Positions 34,131 to 43,365 of a stretch of 64,000 bases of DNA are shown in pieces. The position numbers were made by a program, and so were the translations under genes. The stretch is from Kalymmatonema gypsitolerans NIES-4073 (GTDB lineage Bacteria; Cyanobacteriota; Cyanobacteriia; Cyanobacteriales; Nostocaceae). The notes below the pieces were generated by a model, which ran no database searches, was not told where the DNA came from, and saw only the letters and a list, made by a program, of their open reading frames with translations. The DNA is taken from positions 170,763-234,762 of the forward strand of contig NZ_AP018264.1 in NCBI RefSeq assembly GCF_002368435.1, in the 5' to 3' direction. The first letter of the stretch is position 1, and every line of letters begins with the position of its first letter.

Positions 34131-34148
34131 ATGAAATTAAGATGAAAA
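34131..34148 (-). promoter_or_regulatory. Direct-repeat box f
   Basis: ATGAAATTAAGATGAAAA, half-sites 11 bp apart, 120 bp upstream of the pcxA-sigma operon. The remainder of the gap 34149-34343 holds a GCGATCGC octamer near 34295 and nothing else clear. Confidence 0.65.
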
Positions 34149-34343
34149 ATCAGTATTTTATAAAAATTTTCCAGATTTAGTTATTTTCGTATATATTAAA
34201 AACGGCAATTTTACTTAAATAACTATTACTTTGGGGATTTGTTCTCACAAAGGTAAGATGATTAGGTATTCGGTCACAGTAATTGCTCTAAATGCGATCG
34301 CCACCAAATTAAATTTTCTATCCACATACTCAACTAAATTGAT

Positions 34344-35258
34344 TTAAACCACGTTTTCTTGAGCAAGAGGACATGGATAACTTGGATCGCCTGTTTCTAT
34401 CTGAATTGTAGTGTGTTCTATACCAAAATGGTCGTGAAGTTGTTGATTTACCTGAACTAAAAAACCATCACTAAGATTTCCAGCAGGCATAATTAAGTGA
34501 GCAGTGAGAGCTGTTTCTGTAGTACTCATCGCCCAGATGTGCAAGTCATGAACACTAGATACACCAGGAAGTTCAGTTAAGAATGTACGGACTGCAAGTG
34601 GTTCAATACCTGCTGGTACGGCATCTGTAACTAAGTTCAAAGATTCTTGGAACAATTGCCAAGTACTCACAATAATCACGACAACAATCATCAAACTCAC
34701 AACTGGGTCAAACCATAGCCAACCAGTAGTAACAATCGCAATACCAGCCAGGACTGCACCCAAAGACACCGCCGCGTCAGCAACTAAGTGAATAAAGGCT
34801 CCCCTAATATTCAAGTCTCTTTCACGACCAGATAAGAACATTAAGGCACTTCCCATATTGATGGCAATACCTACCGCAGCCACGCCGATAATTGTACTAC
34901 CTGATACTGGACTAGGTTGAGCAAAACGCTGTATGGCTTCCCAGGCAACTGCGCCAGAAGCTACGAGTACAAGAACAGCGTTCAAAAGAGCTGCCAAAAT
35001 AGAGGAGCGACGTAACCCGTAAGTGCGGCGTGGTGTTGGTTGGCGACGGCCGAGGAAGCTTGCTCCCCAGGCAAGTAACAAACCTAGAACATCACTCAAA
35101 TTGTGACCAGCATCGGCAAGTAGGGCAAGGGAATTGGCAGCTAACCCATAAACTACTTCAATAACAACAAATCCAGTGTTGAGAGCAACGCTAATAATGA
35201 AGGCACGGTTGTAATTAGTCGGTTCGTGGCTGTGTCCGTGACTGTGACTGTGAGACAT
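34344..35258 (-). CDS. CDF-family Zn/Co/Cd efflux protein (CzcD/ZitB type)
   Basis: A 304-residue transporter starting at the ATG at 35258, which is preceded by AAGGG; a start at 35312 would overlap the DUF190 gene. The N-terminus is a His-rich stretch, MSHSHSHGHSHE. Six TM helices follow, with the metal-site motifs HNLSD (TM2) and HLVADAAVS (TM5), and a C-terminal cytoplasmic ferredoxin-like domain (VHDLHIWAMSTTETALTAHLI). CDF proteins export divalent metal by proton exchange. It is the last gene of czcA - lipoprotein - DUF190 - CDF, with 11 bp to the gene before it. Confidence 0.9.
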   Translation of the reverse strand: MSHSHSHGHSHEPTNYNRAFIISVALNTGFVVIEVVYGLAANSLALLADAGHNLSDVLGLLLAWGASFLGRRQPTPRRTYGLRRSSILAALLNAVLVLVASGAVAWEAIQRFAQPSPVSGSTIIGVAAVGIAINMGSALMFLSGRERDLNIRGAFIHLVADAAVSLGAVLAGIAIVTTGWLWFDPVVSLMIVVVIIVSTWQLFQESLNLVTDAVPAGIEPLAVRTFLTELPGVSSVHDLHIWAMSTTETALTAHLIMPAGNLSDGFLVQVNQQLHDHFGIEHTTIQIETGDPSYPCPLAQENVV

Positions 35259-35269
35259 GAATACTGCCC

Positions 35270-35629
35270 TTAAAGCGTTACTAATGGCGAAAGAATTTCT
35301 ATGCTTTGACAAGTGACAAACTTATCTTTAAGCATATCTTTGACCAAGGAAAAAAATTCGGTTATTACACTTTCACTATCAATAACTGTAATGACAAGTG
35401 GTAGCACAGAAGACTCAATAGATGGATCTAGCTCGTTCATAGTGCGAAAAATTCCATGTTTGCCATATCCAGAAATTGCTCGCATCACCGTCATCCCTGT
35501 TATTCCCTGTTGGCGGGCGATTCCCAATAGAGTTTGGTGAAGTGGTTGGTGCTGCCAACCATCAGACTCACTAATATAGATTGTTAGCTGCTTCCATTTA
35601 ATTGGATCGTGGTTGTACTGTTGAAGCAT
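35270..35629 (-). CDS. DUF190 PII-like protein
   Basis: A 119-residue protein with the DUF190 pattern: KQLTIYISESDGWQHQPLHQTLLGIARQQGITG, AISGYGKHG, then PLVITVIDS near the end. DUF190 proteins have a PII/CutA-like ferredoxin fold and form trimers; some bind nucleotides or regulate transport. The gene lies between the His-rich lipoprotein (33 bp) and the CDF gene (11 bp), so it is part of the same operon. A role as a cytosolic metal or nucleotide sensor modulating the exporters is a plausible inference. Nothing in it suggests an enzyme. Confidence 0.85.
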   Translation of the reverse strand: MLQQYNHDPIKWKQLTIYISESDGWQHQPLHQTLLGIARQQGITGMTVMRAISGYGKHGIFRTMNELDPSIESSVLPLVITVIDSESVITEFFSLVKDMLKDKFVTCQSIEILSPLVTL

Positions 35630-35662
35630 AACGTTTATTTTGTTGCTATCACTTGTTATTAA

Positions 35663-36214
35663 TCATCGTTTGAAGGTAAAACGACCATTAAATTTTTCAC
35701 CTTTTACATCCGTTTGAATAACAACTTTATACTCTCCCGTTGCAGTTCCGGCCAGGTTTGCTGTATATTGCTTTTCCTCGGTATTATAAGGAACTTGTAG
35801 AGTTTTTTTAGTGCCATCTGGTAGCTGAACTTGAGCCGTGAGCTTGGCATCAGTAATTGCTTGGTCTTGCTCGCCGTGTACGCTGATATCTAAATGAGTA
35901 GAATCTTTTTCTATATCTGATTTGAACTCTAAATGATATTTGCCCGAATTTACAACTTGACTGCTAGACTTCTCTCCACTATTGGAGTGACCACCTTTTT
36001 GATCATGTCCATGACCGTCATTTTCATTATGTGCTTCCCCAGTTTTAGCAACCGGTTCAGTTTTAGTAGATGTTTCTGTAGTTGCTGTTTTAGCAACGGG
36101 TTCAGTTTTAGTAGCACTTTCTGAGTTAGCGGCTTGATTCCCACCACTACAAGCACCCAAAAAGATTAATCCGACACTGCTAACAATTACTAAACTGGTC
36201 TTCAGAAATTTCAT
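35663..36214 (-). CDS. His-rich lipoprotein of the czc operon
   Basis: A 183-residue lipoprotein from the ATG at 36214, which has AAGGAG ten bases upstream; an ATG at 36286 is less likely. The lipobox LGAC gives lipidation at Cys21. A low-complexity linker repeats TKTEPVAKT twice, then comes a His-rich stretch (NDGHGHDQKGGHSN). The C-terminal beta domain (about 90-183) has the FixH/YtkA-like look (YHLEFKSDIEKDSTHLDISV, GEYKVVIQTDVKGEKFNGRFTF). It probably binds metal at the membrane surface and hands it to the CzcA pump encoded upstream. The family is not named. Confidence 0.7.
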   Translation of the reverse strand: MKFLKTSLVIVSSVGLIFLGACSGGNQAANSESATKTEPVAKTATTETSTKTEPVAKTGEAHNENDGHGHDQKGGHSNSGEKSSSQVVNSGKYHLEFKSDIEKDSTHLDISVHGEQDQAITDAKLTAQVQLPDGTKKTLQVPYNTEEKQYTANLAGTATGEYKVVIQTDVKGEKFNGRFTFKR

Positions 36215-36314
36215 GAATCCAAACTCCTTGATGTTTTGTGAATTAAAAACTAATGCAGCACGTTGTAAGTAAACCACCCATTTCAAATCAATGAAACCCT
36301 TGGGGTATAGGAAT

Positions 36315-36372
36315 TCTAATTCCTAATTCCGTTAGCGTAGTGAGGCGTAGCCCATTTCAAATTCCGCCTTGT
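36315..36372. repeat. Small dispersed-repeat stretch
   Basis: GTTAGCGTAGTGAGGCGTAGCCC resembles the AGCG...GGCGTAGCCC stretch at 48716-48740 and belongs to the Nostoc-type dispersed repeats. It lies between czcA and the lipoprotein gene. Confidence 0.45.
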
Positions 36373-36376
36373 TGTG

Positions 36377-39300
36377 CTAGGCTCTGGCTTCTCCTGCAAT
36401 TTCTGGCTGAATGATTGGTTCAGCCTTTCTTGGCACCACAAATCTACCAAACTGGACATACAAAGCCGGAAGCACTAACAAGGTTAAAGCGGTTGAGGTA
36501 AACAATCCACCTAACACTACAACAGCTAGTGGCTGGAGGATTTCTTTTCCGGCTCCACTACCAATTACCAAGGGTGCCATACCCAAAGCCGATGATAGCG
36601 CCGTCATTAAGATAGCAGCCAACCTTTCTACTGACCCTTCCATCAAAGCCTGTCGCAGAGGCTGTCCTTCTGCCATCCTAGAATTGTAGTTCTCAACAAG
36701 TAATAGTCCATTGCGTGTAGCAACGCCGAATAAGGTAATAAATCCTACCATTGAAGCTACAGAGAGAATACCACCAGTTAAAGCGATGGAAATGACTCCA
36801 CCCACTAAGGCTAAGGGCAAGTTTATCAAGATCATGATGGTGGCAGGAATCGACTTGACAGCAAAGTAAATCAGGACTGCGATCGCCACAAATGCTAATC
36901 CCCCAGCCGAAAGTAAAGTTTTCGTCGCTCCCTCTTGCGCTTCAAATTGACCACCGTATTCAATAAAATATCCAGAGGGTAATTGCACCTGTTGCTTAAC
37001 TCTGTCCCGAATATCCTTAATTACAGAACCTAAATCTCGTCCAGCCACATTGCTGGATACGACAATATAACGGGAGACGTTTTCGCGGTTGATGGTATTG
37101 GGGCCTGTACCATAGTTGATTTTTGCGACTTGGGCTAAGGGAATTTTTTGTCCGTTGGGTGTATCAACTAACAAATTACCGATAATTTCAATATTGTTAC
37201 GGTATTTCTCTTGCAACCAAACCACCATATCAAAGGTTTGTTGTTGCTCCAATACTTGGGAAACGACTCGCCCATTCAGTGCAGTTTCTATTATCTCTGA
37301 CAATTCGCCAATAGTTAAACCATAGCGGGCTGCTGCATTGCGGTCGAATTGAATTTGTACCTGTTTAATTGGTACTTGCGGTTCTAGTTGCAAATCTACT
37401 AGACCCGAAACACCGCCCATAGCTGATTGTACTTGTTGACCAAGGGTGCGGAGTTCTTCCAAATCGGGGCCAAAAATTTTCACAGCGATCGCACTCCGTA
37501 CCCCAGAAAGCACTTCATCCATCCGGTGCGAAATAAACCCGCCGATATTGGGAACGACTCCGGGAATTTTATCAAATTCTTTACGAATCATTTCAATTGT
37601 TTTTTCTCGATCTTTTCCCCCCTCCTCGCTAAGTTGGACATCTATTTCCGCCCCGTTTACACCAGCCACCTCAGTATCCCCTACAGCCCGCCCAGAGCGC
37701 AATTGAGCCGTTTCAACCCCAGGATTTTTTTTCAGGGCTTCTTCGATCACTATGCCTACTTGATTAGTCGCATTCAGAGATTGACCAGGCATTAAAACTG
37801 CGGCGATTACCAAAGAGCGGTCTTGGAATTCTGGTAAAAAAACTTGCCCTAACGAGAGTAGAATCATCGTTGAAGCCACAAAAGCAGCGATCGCACCTGT
37901 CAAAATAATCTTGGGGCGACGAATAGAAAATTTCAAAAGTGGACGATACAAACGATGGGAAAATCGTTCAACCCAAGTTTCTGTACTTGGTAAACGCCGA
38001 TTTACTAGCAAAAGGGCGCACAGTGCTGGAGTCAATGTCAGTGCTACTAAGGTAGAAGCGCCAATTGACAGCAAATAAGCTACAGCCATCGGTGTAAAAA
38101 TCCGACCTTCTACACCAGAAAGAGCAAAAATTGGTGCAAAGACGACTGCAATAATGATTGTCGAGAACAGTACGCTTACCCGCACCTCCACTGAGCCATT
38201 AAAAACAACTTGCAGTGGTGGTACAGGATTGCCTGCTATTTGGTTTTCTCGCAAACGGCGGTAGACATTCTCCATATCGACAATTGCATCATCCACCACC
38301 GAACCAATCGCAACAACAAGTCCGCCCAAAGTCATTGTATTGATACCTTGTCCCGTCCAATTCAGGATCATCATTCCCAACAACAAAGACACGGGAATCG
38401 CACTCAAACTAATAATCACCGTGCGCCAGTTCATCAGAAATAAAATCAAGATGACACAAACGATGATTGTGCCATCGCGCAAAGCTTCTTCAACGTTTTT
38501 GAGCGAGGCTTCGATAAAATCTTCCTGACGGAAAGTAGTTGTAATTTTGACATCTTTGGGCAGACCGGCTTGAATTTCCTCCATTGCTTTTTCAGCTGCC
38601 TTCGTTACTTTTGGCGTATCTGCTGCTGGCTGTTTGTTGACTGTCAAAATTACCGCTTTTTTACCCGCAAAACTACCATCACCGCGTTTGAGTGCTGCAC
38701 CAATTTGTACATCCGCCACTTGTTCCAACAGGATTGGCGTGCCATTTTTGGCTTTAATTACTGATTTCTTTAGCTGTTCAATAGATTCAATCCGTCCAAC
38801 CCCTCGCACCAATGTCTCTTGGTCAGGAGTAATTAAAAATCCCCCTGGTGCATTGGCGTTGGATGCTTGTGCTGCTTTGGTGACATCATCAAGGGAAACA
38901 TTAAACGCTTTCAATTTATCTGGGTTTACCAACACTTGATACTGACGCTCATCCCCACCAAATATGACAACATTACTTACGCCAGGAACAGCAAGCAGGC
39001 GGTTTTTCACTTGCCAGTTGACAATCCGCCAGACCTCCATCATCGGAGTGGTTTCAGAAGTAAAGGCATATTTGACAGTCCATCCCAAGGGTGAACTAAC
39101 AGGCAGAACCTCTGGGTTTTCCACACCTTGCGGTAGTTGACTGCGTGCTTGTTGCAACCGTTCCGTTACCAATTGGCGGGCGCGATAAATTTCTGTATCC
39201 AAGCTAAAAGTCGCTCTCACAGATGAAAGACCGACAGCTGAGGCAGAACGCAATGTTTCTAGTCCAGGAGTGCCGTTAATCACACTTTCTATCGGTCGAG

Positions 39301-39496
39301 TAACTAGGGATTCAACCTCCTCTGGTGCAAGTCCTGGGGCTTCGGTCATAATTTCCACTTGCGGAGGAGCAAAGTTGGGAAATACATCCAGTGGCATTTG
39401 CGTCAGGACGAGAAAGCCCCAAACTGATATGAGGATAGAAGCAATAACCACTAGCCAGCGTTGAGCGATCGACCATTTAACAATAGAATTAAGCAT
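36377..39496 (-). CDS. czcA: Heavy-metal RND pump, CzcA/NrsA type (copy 1)
   Basis: A 1039-residue RND protein with two halves of one TM, a large periplasmic loop and five or six TMs each. The N-terminus reads RWLVVIASILISVWGFL and is followed by MPLDVFPNFAPPQVEI, typical of CzcA/CusA/NrsA. The TM4 proton-relay region contains VVDDAIVDMENVYRR (near residue 402-412). Heavy-metal RND pumps export divalent ions such as Ni, Co, Zn or Cd across the envelope with an adaptor and an outer-membrane channel; the ion cannot be read here. It heads the operon with the His-rich lipoprotein, DUF190 and CDF genes. No adaptor gene is adjacent, unlike copy 2. Confidence 0.92.
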   Translation of the reverse strand: MLNSIVKWSIAQRWLVVIASILISVWGFLVLTQMPLDVFPNFAPPQVEIMTEAPGLAPEEVESLVTRPIESVINGTPGLETLRSASAVGLSSVRATFSLDTEIYRARQLVTERLQQARSQLPQGVENPEVLPVSSPLGWTVKYAFTSETTPMMEVWRIVNWQVKNRLLAVPGVSNVVIFGGDERQYQVLVNPDKLKAFNVSLDDVTKAAQASNANAPGGFLITPDQETLVRGVGRIESIEQLKKSVIKAKNGTPILLEQVADVQIGAALKRGDGSFAGKKAVILTVNKQPAADTPKVTKAAEKAMEEIQAGLPKDVKITTTFRQEDFIEASLKNVEEALRDGTIIVCVILILFLMNWRTVIISLSAIPVSLLLGMMILNWTGQGINTMTLGGLVVAIGSVVDDAIVDMENVYRRLRENQIAGNPVPPLQVVFNGSVEVRVSVLFSTIIIAVVFAPIFALSGVEGRIFTPMAVAYLLSIGASTLVALTLTPALCALLLVNRRLPSTETWVERFSHRLYRPLLKFSIRRPKIILTGAIAAFVASTMILLSLGQVFLPEFQDRSLVIAAVLMPGQSLNATNQVGIVIEEALKKNPGVETAQLRSGRAVGDTEVAGVNGAEIDVQLSEEGGKDREKTIEMIRKEFDKIPGVVPNIGGFISHRMDEVLSGVRSAIAVKIFGPDLEELRTLGQQVQSAMGGVSGLVDLQLEPQVPIKQVQIQFDRNAAARYGLTIGELSEIIETALNGRVVSQVLEQQQTFDMVVWLQEKYRNNIEIIGNLLVDTPNGQKIPLAQVAKINYGTGPNTINRENVSRYIVVSSNVAGRDLGSVIKDIRDRVKQQVQLPSGYFIEYGGQFEAQEGATKTLLSAGGLAFVAIAVLIYFAVKSIPATIMILINLPLALVGGVISIALTGGILSVASMVGFITLFGVATRNGLLLVENYNSRMAEGQPLRQALMEGSVERLAAILMTALSSALGMAPLVIGSGAGKEILQPLAVVVLGGLFTSTALTLLVLPALYVQFGRFVVPRKAEPIIQPEIAGEARA

Positions 39497-39563
39497 TAGT
39501 GAGAAAGATAAAGTTTTACTGAGGATGAGTCAGCATTAACTTTCTCTAGGATGACAGACTAGA

Positions 39564-39581
39564 ATGAAATTCAGGTGAAAT
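39564..39581 (-). promoter_or_regulatory. Direct-repeat box g
   Basis: ATGAAATTCAGGTGAAAT, half-sites 11 bp apart, 68 bp upstream of czcA copy 1. The rest of 39582-39786 holds a fragmentary dispersed repeat near 39600-39635 and nothing else clear. Confidence 0.75.
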
Positions 39582-39786
39582 TTGTACAAGGAAGAGTGTG
39601 AGCGATGAGATACGCTCCATCGTAGGCGCGATTCCTTTACTCCTTTTTTAAAATCCATAACTAATTATCATTGGGCTATTGAACATCAATGAGTTGCTGT
39701 AAATGAGTCAGCTAAACGTTAAAATAATGAGGCTATTTGTGTAATTCTCATATTTTTTGGATTAGGTTGAGCAGCAGAGGTAAGTA

Positions 39787-40431
39787 ATGGCAAAAGCAAA
39801 ACGTAGCGGGGGAAAAGGGTTTGGTAAACCACCTAAGCCACCATATCTCAATAGCTCATTAGATTTTGAAGAATTAGTTAATGGCAATCAAATTTTGTTA
39901 GTGAACATAATCACCGACGATACTAAAGGGATTGGAGATGCCTTTACATTTATAAAATATAACGATCTTGCTAAAGAGTCATCAGATTTTAGGTCAGCTA
40001 TTGCCACCGCATTTGACTCCTCATTGATTAGACTGGCGAAGCGGCGACGAAATGAAGAGGGTAAGGGTTTACTAACTCTAACTCCAAAACATTATCGTCA
40101 AGAATGGGGACTTAGTGATAGCTCTGACGGTGAAATAGTTTTTAATTGGTGGACTTTACCAGAGTTGAAAGTTGCTCAAGAACGAAGCTACATATTTGGT
40201 GGAACGCGAATTCTTGCCAGATTAATAGAACCTCTAATTATGTATTCTCAAGAAAGGTTTCCGGTTATCTATCATGCTGTTCCATATACAAGTGGAAATG
40301 ACCAAGTAAATTATGTGCATCTCATGTTTACTGTTTCACTCAATTCGAGCAAAGCACAGGAAATTCTTAGTATCAACATAATTGAACGTGAAACCACACC
40401 TTTAACAGAACTTTTACCTCCTAGTTCCTAA
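39787..40431 (+). CDS. Unknown protein, 214 aa
   Basis: Not recognised. A soluble protein with a basic Gly/Pro/Lys N-terminus (AKAKRSGGKGFGKPPKPP) and no signal peptide or TM. The rest is mixed alpha/beta, with aromatic blocks such as VFNWWTLPELKVAQERSY. The start follows an AGGT site. The next unknown gene begins 25 bp downstream in the same direction, so the two form a unit within an otherwise minus-strand metal region. There is no sign of metal-binding clusters. Confidence 0.6.
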   Translation: MAKAKRSGGKGFGKPPKPPYLNSSLDFEELVNGNQILLVNIITDDTKGIGDAFTFIKYNDLAKESSDFRSAIATAFDSSLIRLAKRRRNEEGKGLLTLTPKHYRQEWGLSDSSDGEIVFNWWTLPELKVAQERSYIFGGTRILARLIEPLIMYSQERFPVIYHAVPYTSGNDQVNYVHLMFTVSLNSSKAQEILSINIIERETTPLTELLPPSS

Positions 40432-40456
40432 AAAGTCATTTAAAAACAAAAACACT

Positions 40457-41257
40457 ATGTCTAAAATCCGCATTGGCAATACTGTAGTTAAAAGTAATGA
40501 AAAATTAAGACAAATACAATCACAAGTTTTTACTAGTTATGGCTATCAAAAAGTAAACGATTTTTTGCTCAATGATAGCAGAGATTTTAGAGTTGTATTT
40601 GATATGTTATGGGAAAAATATCAGAATCAGCCCCCAAAATTTTATGATTCTACTCTGATAAAGGTACTAGAGAAATCGAAATCATTTAAAAAGTTTATAT
40701 TAGCTGTTAATATGCAAACAATTTCTCAGATGAAAATCCCTTTTGATAAATTTTATATACCGTGTTTAAAACAATGTTATCAAGATTATGAAACTCATAA
40801 AGAAACGGGTGCGAGGGGTTGGGTAGTCGGTGTTATTCCTTTTCTCGGTGCTACTTACCCTGAACATCGAAAATTTTTATCAAATTTGATTGACTCTTTA
40901 GATATTACAGAAAATATTAATTCAGGAAGAATTATCTATTTAGATAAGCATCTAGCTCTAACTTATAAACAAGATGATGCGAAAAACCAAGCATTAGGAG
41001 AACTGTTGTTTGCGGCAAGACATTCCGAAGATTTATGGTCTTTTAACCAAACAGATGTTTTTGTACCCGTAAGATCCTTTCGTCAAGCTAAAATTGCTTT
41101 AGCTAATTACCACGGTAAGCCCCGAAAAGGACAATTAGTAGGAAACGACTCTGCACGTTTTTCTAGATTTTTAGGCTTAGATATTAAAGATAATTATGCC
41201 TATATGTCTGGATATGAAGAATTAGTTAATTATAGAGGAAAAGGATTCCAAAAATGA
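40457..41257 (+). CDS. Unknown protein, 266 aa
   Basis: Not recognised. A soluble, Lys-rich, mostly helical protein without signal peptide or TM. Notable blocks are GARGWVVGVIPFLGATYPEHRKFL and a C-terminal ARFSRFLGLDIKDNYAYMSGYEEL. It may be a partner of the 214-residue protein 25 bp upstream. It converges on the porin gene, with a strong hairpin between them. Low GC compared with the czc genes could mean a separate origin. No function is proposed. Confidence 0.6.
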   Translation: MSKIRIGNTVVKSNEKLRQIQSQVFTSYGYQKVNDFLLNDSRDFRVVFDMLWEKYQNQPPKFYDSTLIKVLEKSKSFKKFILAVNMQTISQMKIPFDKFYIPCLKQCYQDYETHKETGARGWVVGVIPFLGATYPEHRKFLSNLIDSLDITENINSGRIIYLDKHLALTYKQDDAKNQALGELLFAARHSEDLWSFNQTDVFVPVRSFRQAKIALANYHGKPRKGQLVGNDSARFSRFLGLDIKDNYAYMSGYEELVNYRGKGFQK

Positions 41258-41379
41258 TAATCGGCGTTCTTGAATCAAGAGTCATGTAGGTAGAGTGGGT
41301 ATCCTGAAGCCTGGAAATAAAACACGTTATCAGAGTACATCAAAATATTACAAACTAAAACCACCTAATTAATAAGTGT

Positions 41380-41402
41380 TGGGTTGAGCATAGCTCAACC
41401 CA
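41380..41402. terminator. Bidirectional-type hairpin between convergent genes
   Basis: TGGGTTGAGC (41380-41389) pairs perfectly with GCTCAACCCA (41393-41402) with a three-base loop. It lies between the plus-strand unknown gene and the minus-strand porin and can serve both. Confidence 0.75.
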
Positions 41403-41412
41403 AAATTCTATT

Positions 41413-43059
41413 TTAGAAAGTGAAAGTTGTTCTCAATGTACCAATCACAGCATCATTGTTATTGTTAGCAGATTGACCAGGATTAGTTAACCAAATTACA
41501 CCAGGAGTAATAGAAATGTTGTCACTAATGCGATATCTATAAAAGCCTTCAATGTGATAGGGTTTATCTCCGTTGTTACTACCTAAATATGGTTGCGCTC
41601 CTGCAAAAATCCCTAAAAGATTGCCCTTCTTGCCAAAGTCGGGTAAAGCTACACCCAATCCATAGCTCCAAACTTCATCGTTATCGTTAGCTCCAAAGCC
41701 TGTAATATTACTGTGGAGTGCAAACCCACTAATTGACAGTTTATCGCTAGGTCTGAAAGCTGCTTCAAAGCCATAAGAATTACTTACAAATGGATTGCCA
41801 CCACCGACAAAATTAGCTTGTGAAGTCCCAACTACAGCAGCACTTACCGAACCAGCATCAAATAAAGCACTATTTGCACCATGATAACCGTGAACGTAGG
41901 TTGCAGCCAAGGTCAGGCGATCGCCAACGTTAAGATTCAACTGTGCTAAAGCTGCATAGTTACCATCGAATAAACCTGAGCCTGGACTAGGATTATTAGG
42001 TTCAGATCCTAAATAACCCAAAGTTAATGAAGGTTTAAAGGTACTACCACCACCAAATGGGACATTAACACCAATTCCTGCACCGCCACCGATGCGATAG
42101 ATAGGACTTTCGGAAGCAAAGGTAGATAAAGCACCGTTACCATTATCAAAGTCTTCAAAATAAGGGTTGACAGTGGGAACATAATCGCTTTGAATACCTC
42201 CAGTAGCAGCTACATAAACTTGAGAGTTGCCAACAGGGAAGTAATACGCCAACCAATCAATAAAAGCATTATTATTACTACCAAGAAACAAGTTAAAAGT
42301 TTGAGTACCTTCAGCAGTGCCATTGGGTAAAGATAATGGAGTAGCATTACCGGCTGCAATCCGAGTGTGTAGGGTATCTTTACCTGTAAAACTAGTTTGC
42401 AAGTCTAAACGCACCCGGTTTTGGAAAACGGTATTATTACTATCGTTGCTGCCAAAACTATCCGTAACCGCAAAAACCGCTTCACCTACTAGCTTTGTGG
42501 TGGTCGAAAACTGATTAGCTTCCAATTCAGCCGTGCGTGTTTCCAACGCATCTACTCGACCTCTGAGTGTCGCTAGTTCCGCAGAAAATTCTTCTTGTAA
42601 ACGCTGTAGGGTAGCTAAATCCTCTTTTGTCACCAAATCAGTAGTTGCTGTAGCAATCAGTTCATTAACTCTATCCAAACAAGCATTCAAACCTGCCGCA
42701 AATTCATAACGAGTTAAGGCACGATTACCCCGGTAAGTACCGTTGGGATAACCTGCAATACAACCGTAACGTTCTACTAAAGATTGCAAAGCTTGAAAAG
42801 CCCAGTCTGTTGGTTGTACATCCGAAAATTGGGAAACGGATGTGACTTGAGATAGTGAAGTTTGATTATTGGCTTCAAGATTGTATTGGTTTATTTGTGA
42901 AAAAACGTTTTCGTCAGCGTTTGTTTGAGCAAGTAACGACTGATGAGTTTGTGATGGCTGTTGTTGGCTGTCAGCAGCAATGCCACTAGCTGAAATAGCA
43001 AGAGTTACTCCCAAAAATACTGGGCTGAATATAAGTGTTTTCCACAATAGATTCAACAT
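41413..43059 (-). CDS. SLH-domain outer-membrane porin (OprB/Som type)
   Basis: A 548-residue protein from the ATG at 43059, which follows a GAGGAAA site; an in-frame start at 43101 is less likely. The signal peptide is residues 1-29. An SLH domain follows at about 75-135 (FSDVQPTDWAFQALQSLVERYGCIAGYPNGTY), then a coiled coil (about 140-180, TLRGRVDALETRTAELEA). The rest is a C-terminal beta barrel ending in Phe (RTTFTF). This is the layout of cyanobacterial Som/iron-uptake-type porins that bind peptidoglycan through SLH and let small solutes or ions through. Its place in a metal island suggests a link to metal entry, by inference. Confidence 0.88.
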   Translation of the reverse strand: MLNLLWKTLIFSPVFLGVTLAISASGIAADSQQQPSQTHQSLLAQTNADENVFSQINQYNLEANNQTSLSQVTSVSQFSDVQPTDWAFQALQSLVERYGCIAGYPNGTYRGNRALTRYEFAAGLNACLDRVNELIATATTDLVTKEDLATLQRLQEEFSAELATLRGRVDALETRTAELEANQFSTTTKLVGEAVFAVTDSFGSNDSNNTVFQNRVRLDLQTSFTGKDTLHTRIAAGNATPLSLPNGTAEGTQTFNLFLGSNNNAFIDWLAYYFPVGNSQVYVAATGGIQSDYVPTVNPYFEDFDNGNGALSTFASESPIYRIGGGAGIGVNVPFGGGSTFKPSLTLGYLGSEPNNPSPGSGLFDGNYAALAQLNLNVGDRLTLAATYVHGYHGANSALFDAGSVSAAVVGTSQANFVGGGNPFVSNSYGFEAAFRPSDKLSISGFALHSNITGFGANDNDEVWSYGLGVALPDFGKKGNLLGIFAGAQPYLGSNNGDKPYHIEGFYRYRISDNISITPGVIWLTNPGQSANNNNDAVIGTLRTTFTF

Positions 43060-43227
43060 ATTATTTTTCCTCACACCCTTTCGTAATGATGACGCAAACA
43101 CTAATTTTAAACTGTACTATTTCATACCATAATGCAATCTTAATTTTATGTTGTGCCAATATAGTCTAGAAGTAAGTTATTTTACTGTTAAGTTCTCATT
43201 TAGTTTACTAACTTAAAAATTTGCAAC

Positions 43228-43335
43228 TATTTATCTGGGTTTACCAGCACTTGATACTGACGCTCATCTCCACCAAATATGACGATATTATTTAGACCAG
43301 TGACAGCAAGCAGGCGGTTTTTCACTTACCAGTTA
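43228..43335 (-). pseudogene. Fragment of a czcA-type gene
   Basis: About 105 bp nearly matches 38912-39017 inside czcA copy 1, beginning TTATCTGGGTTTACCA and ending GCGGTTTTTCACTTACCAGT. Several substitutions are present, including the loss of a Gly codon to a stop-like change near the end. It is a relic of a third RND gene or of a partial duplication, between the porin and the sigma gene. Confidence 0.8.
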
Positions 43336-43365
43336 GACACTACAAGCTTTCAAAATTAAAGAGTA

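Noticed and set aside
37427..37795. A 122-codon plus-strand ORF inside czcA copy 1
   Set aside because: It is antisense to a well-conserved RND gene with no independent support.
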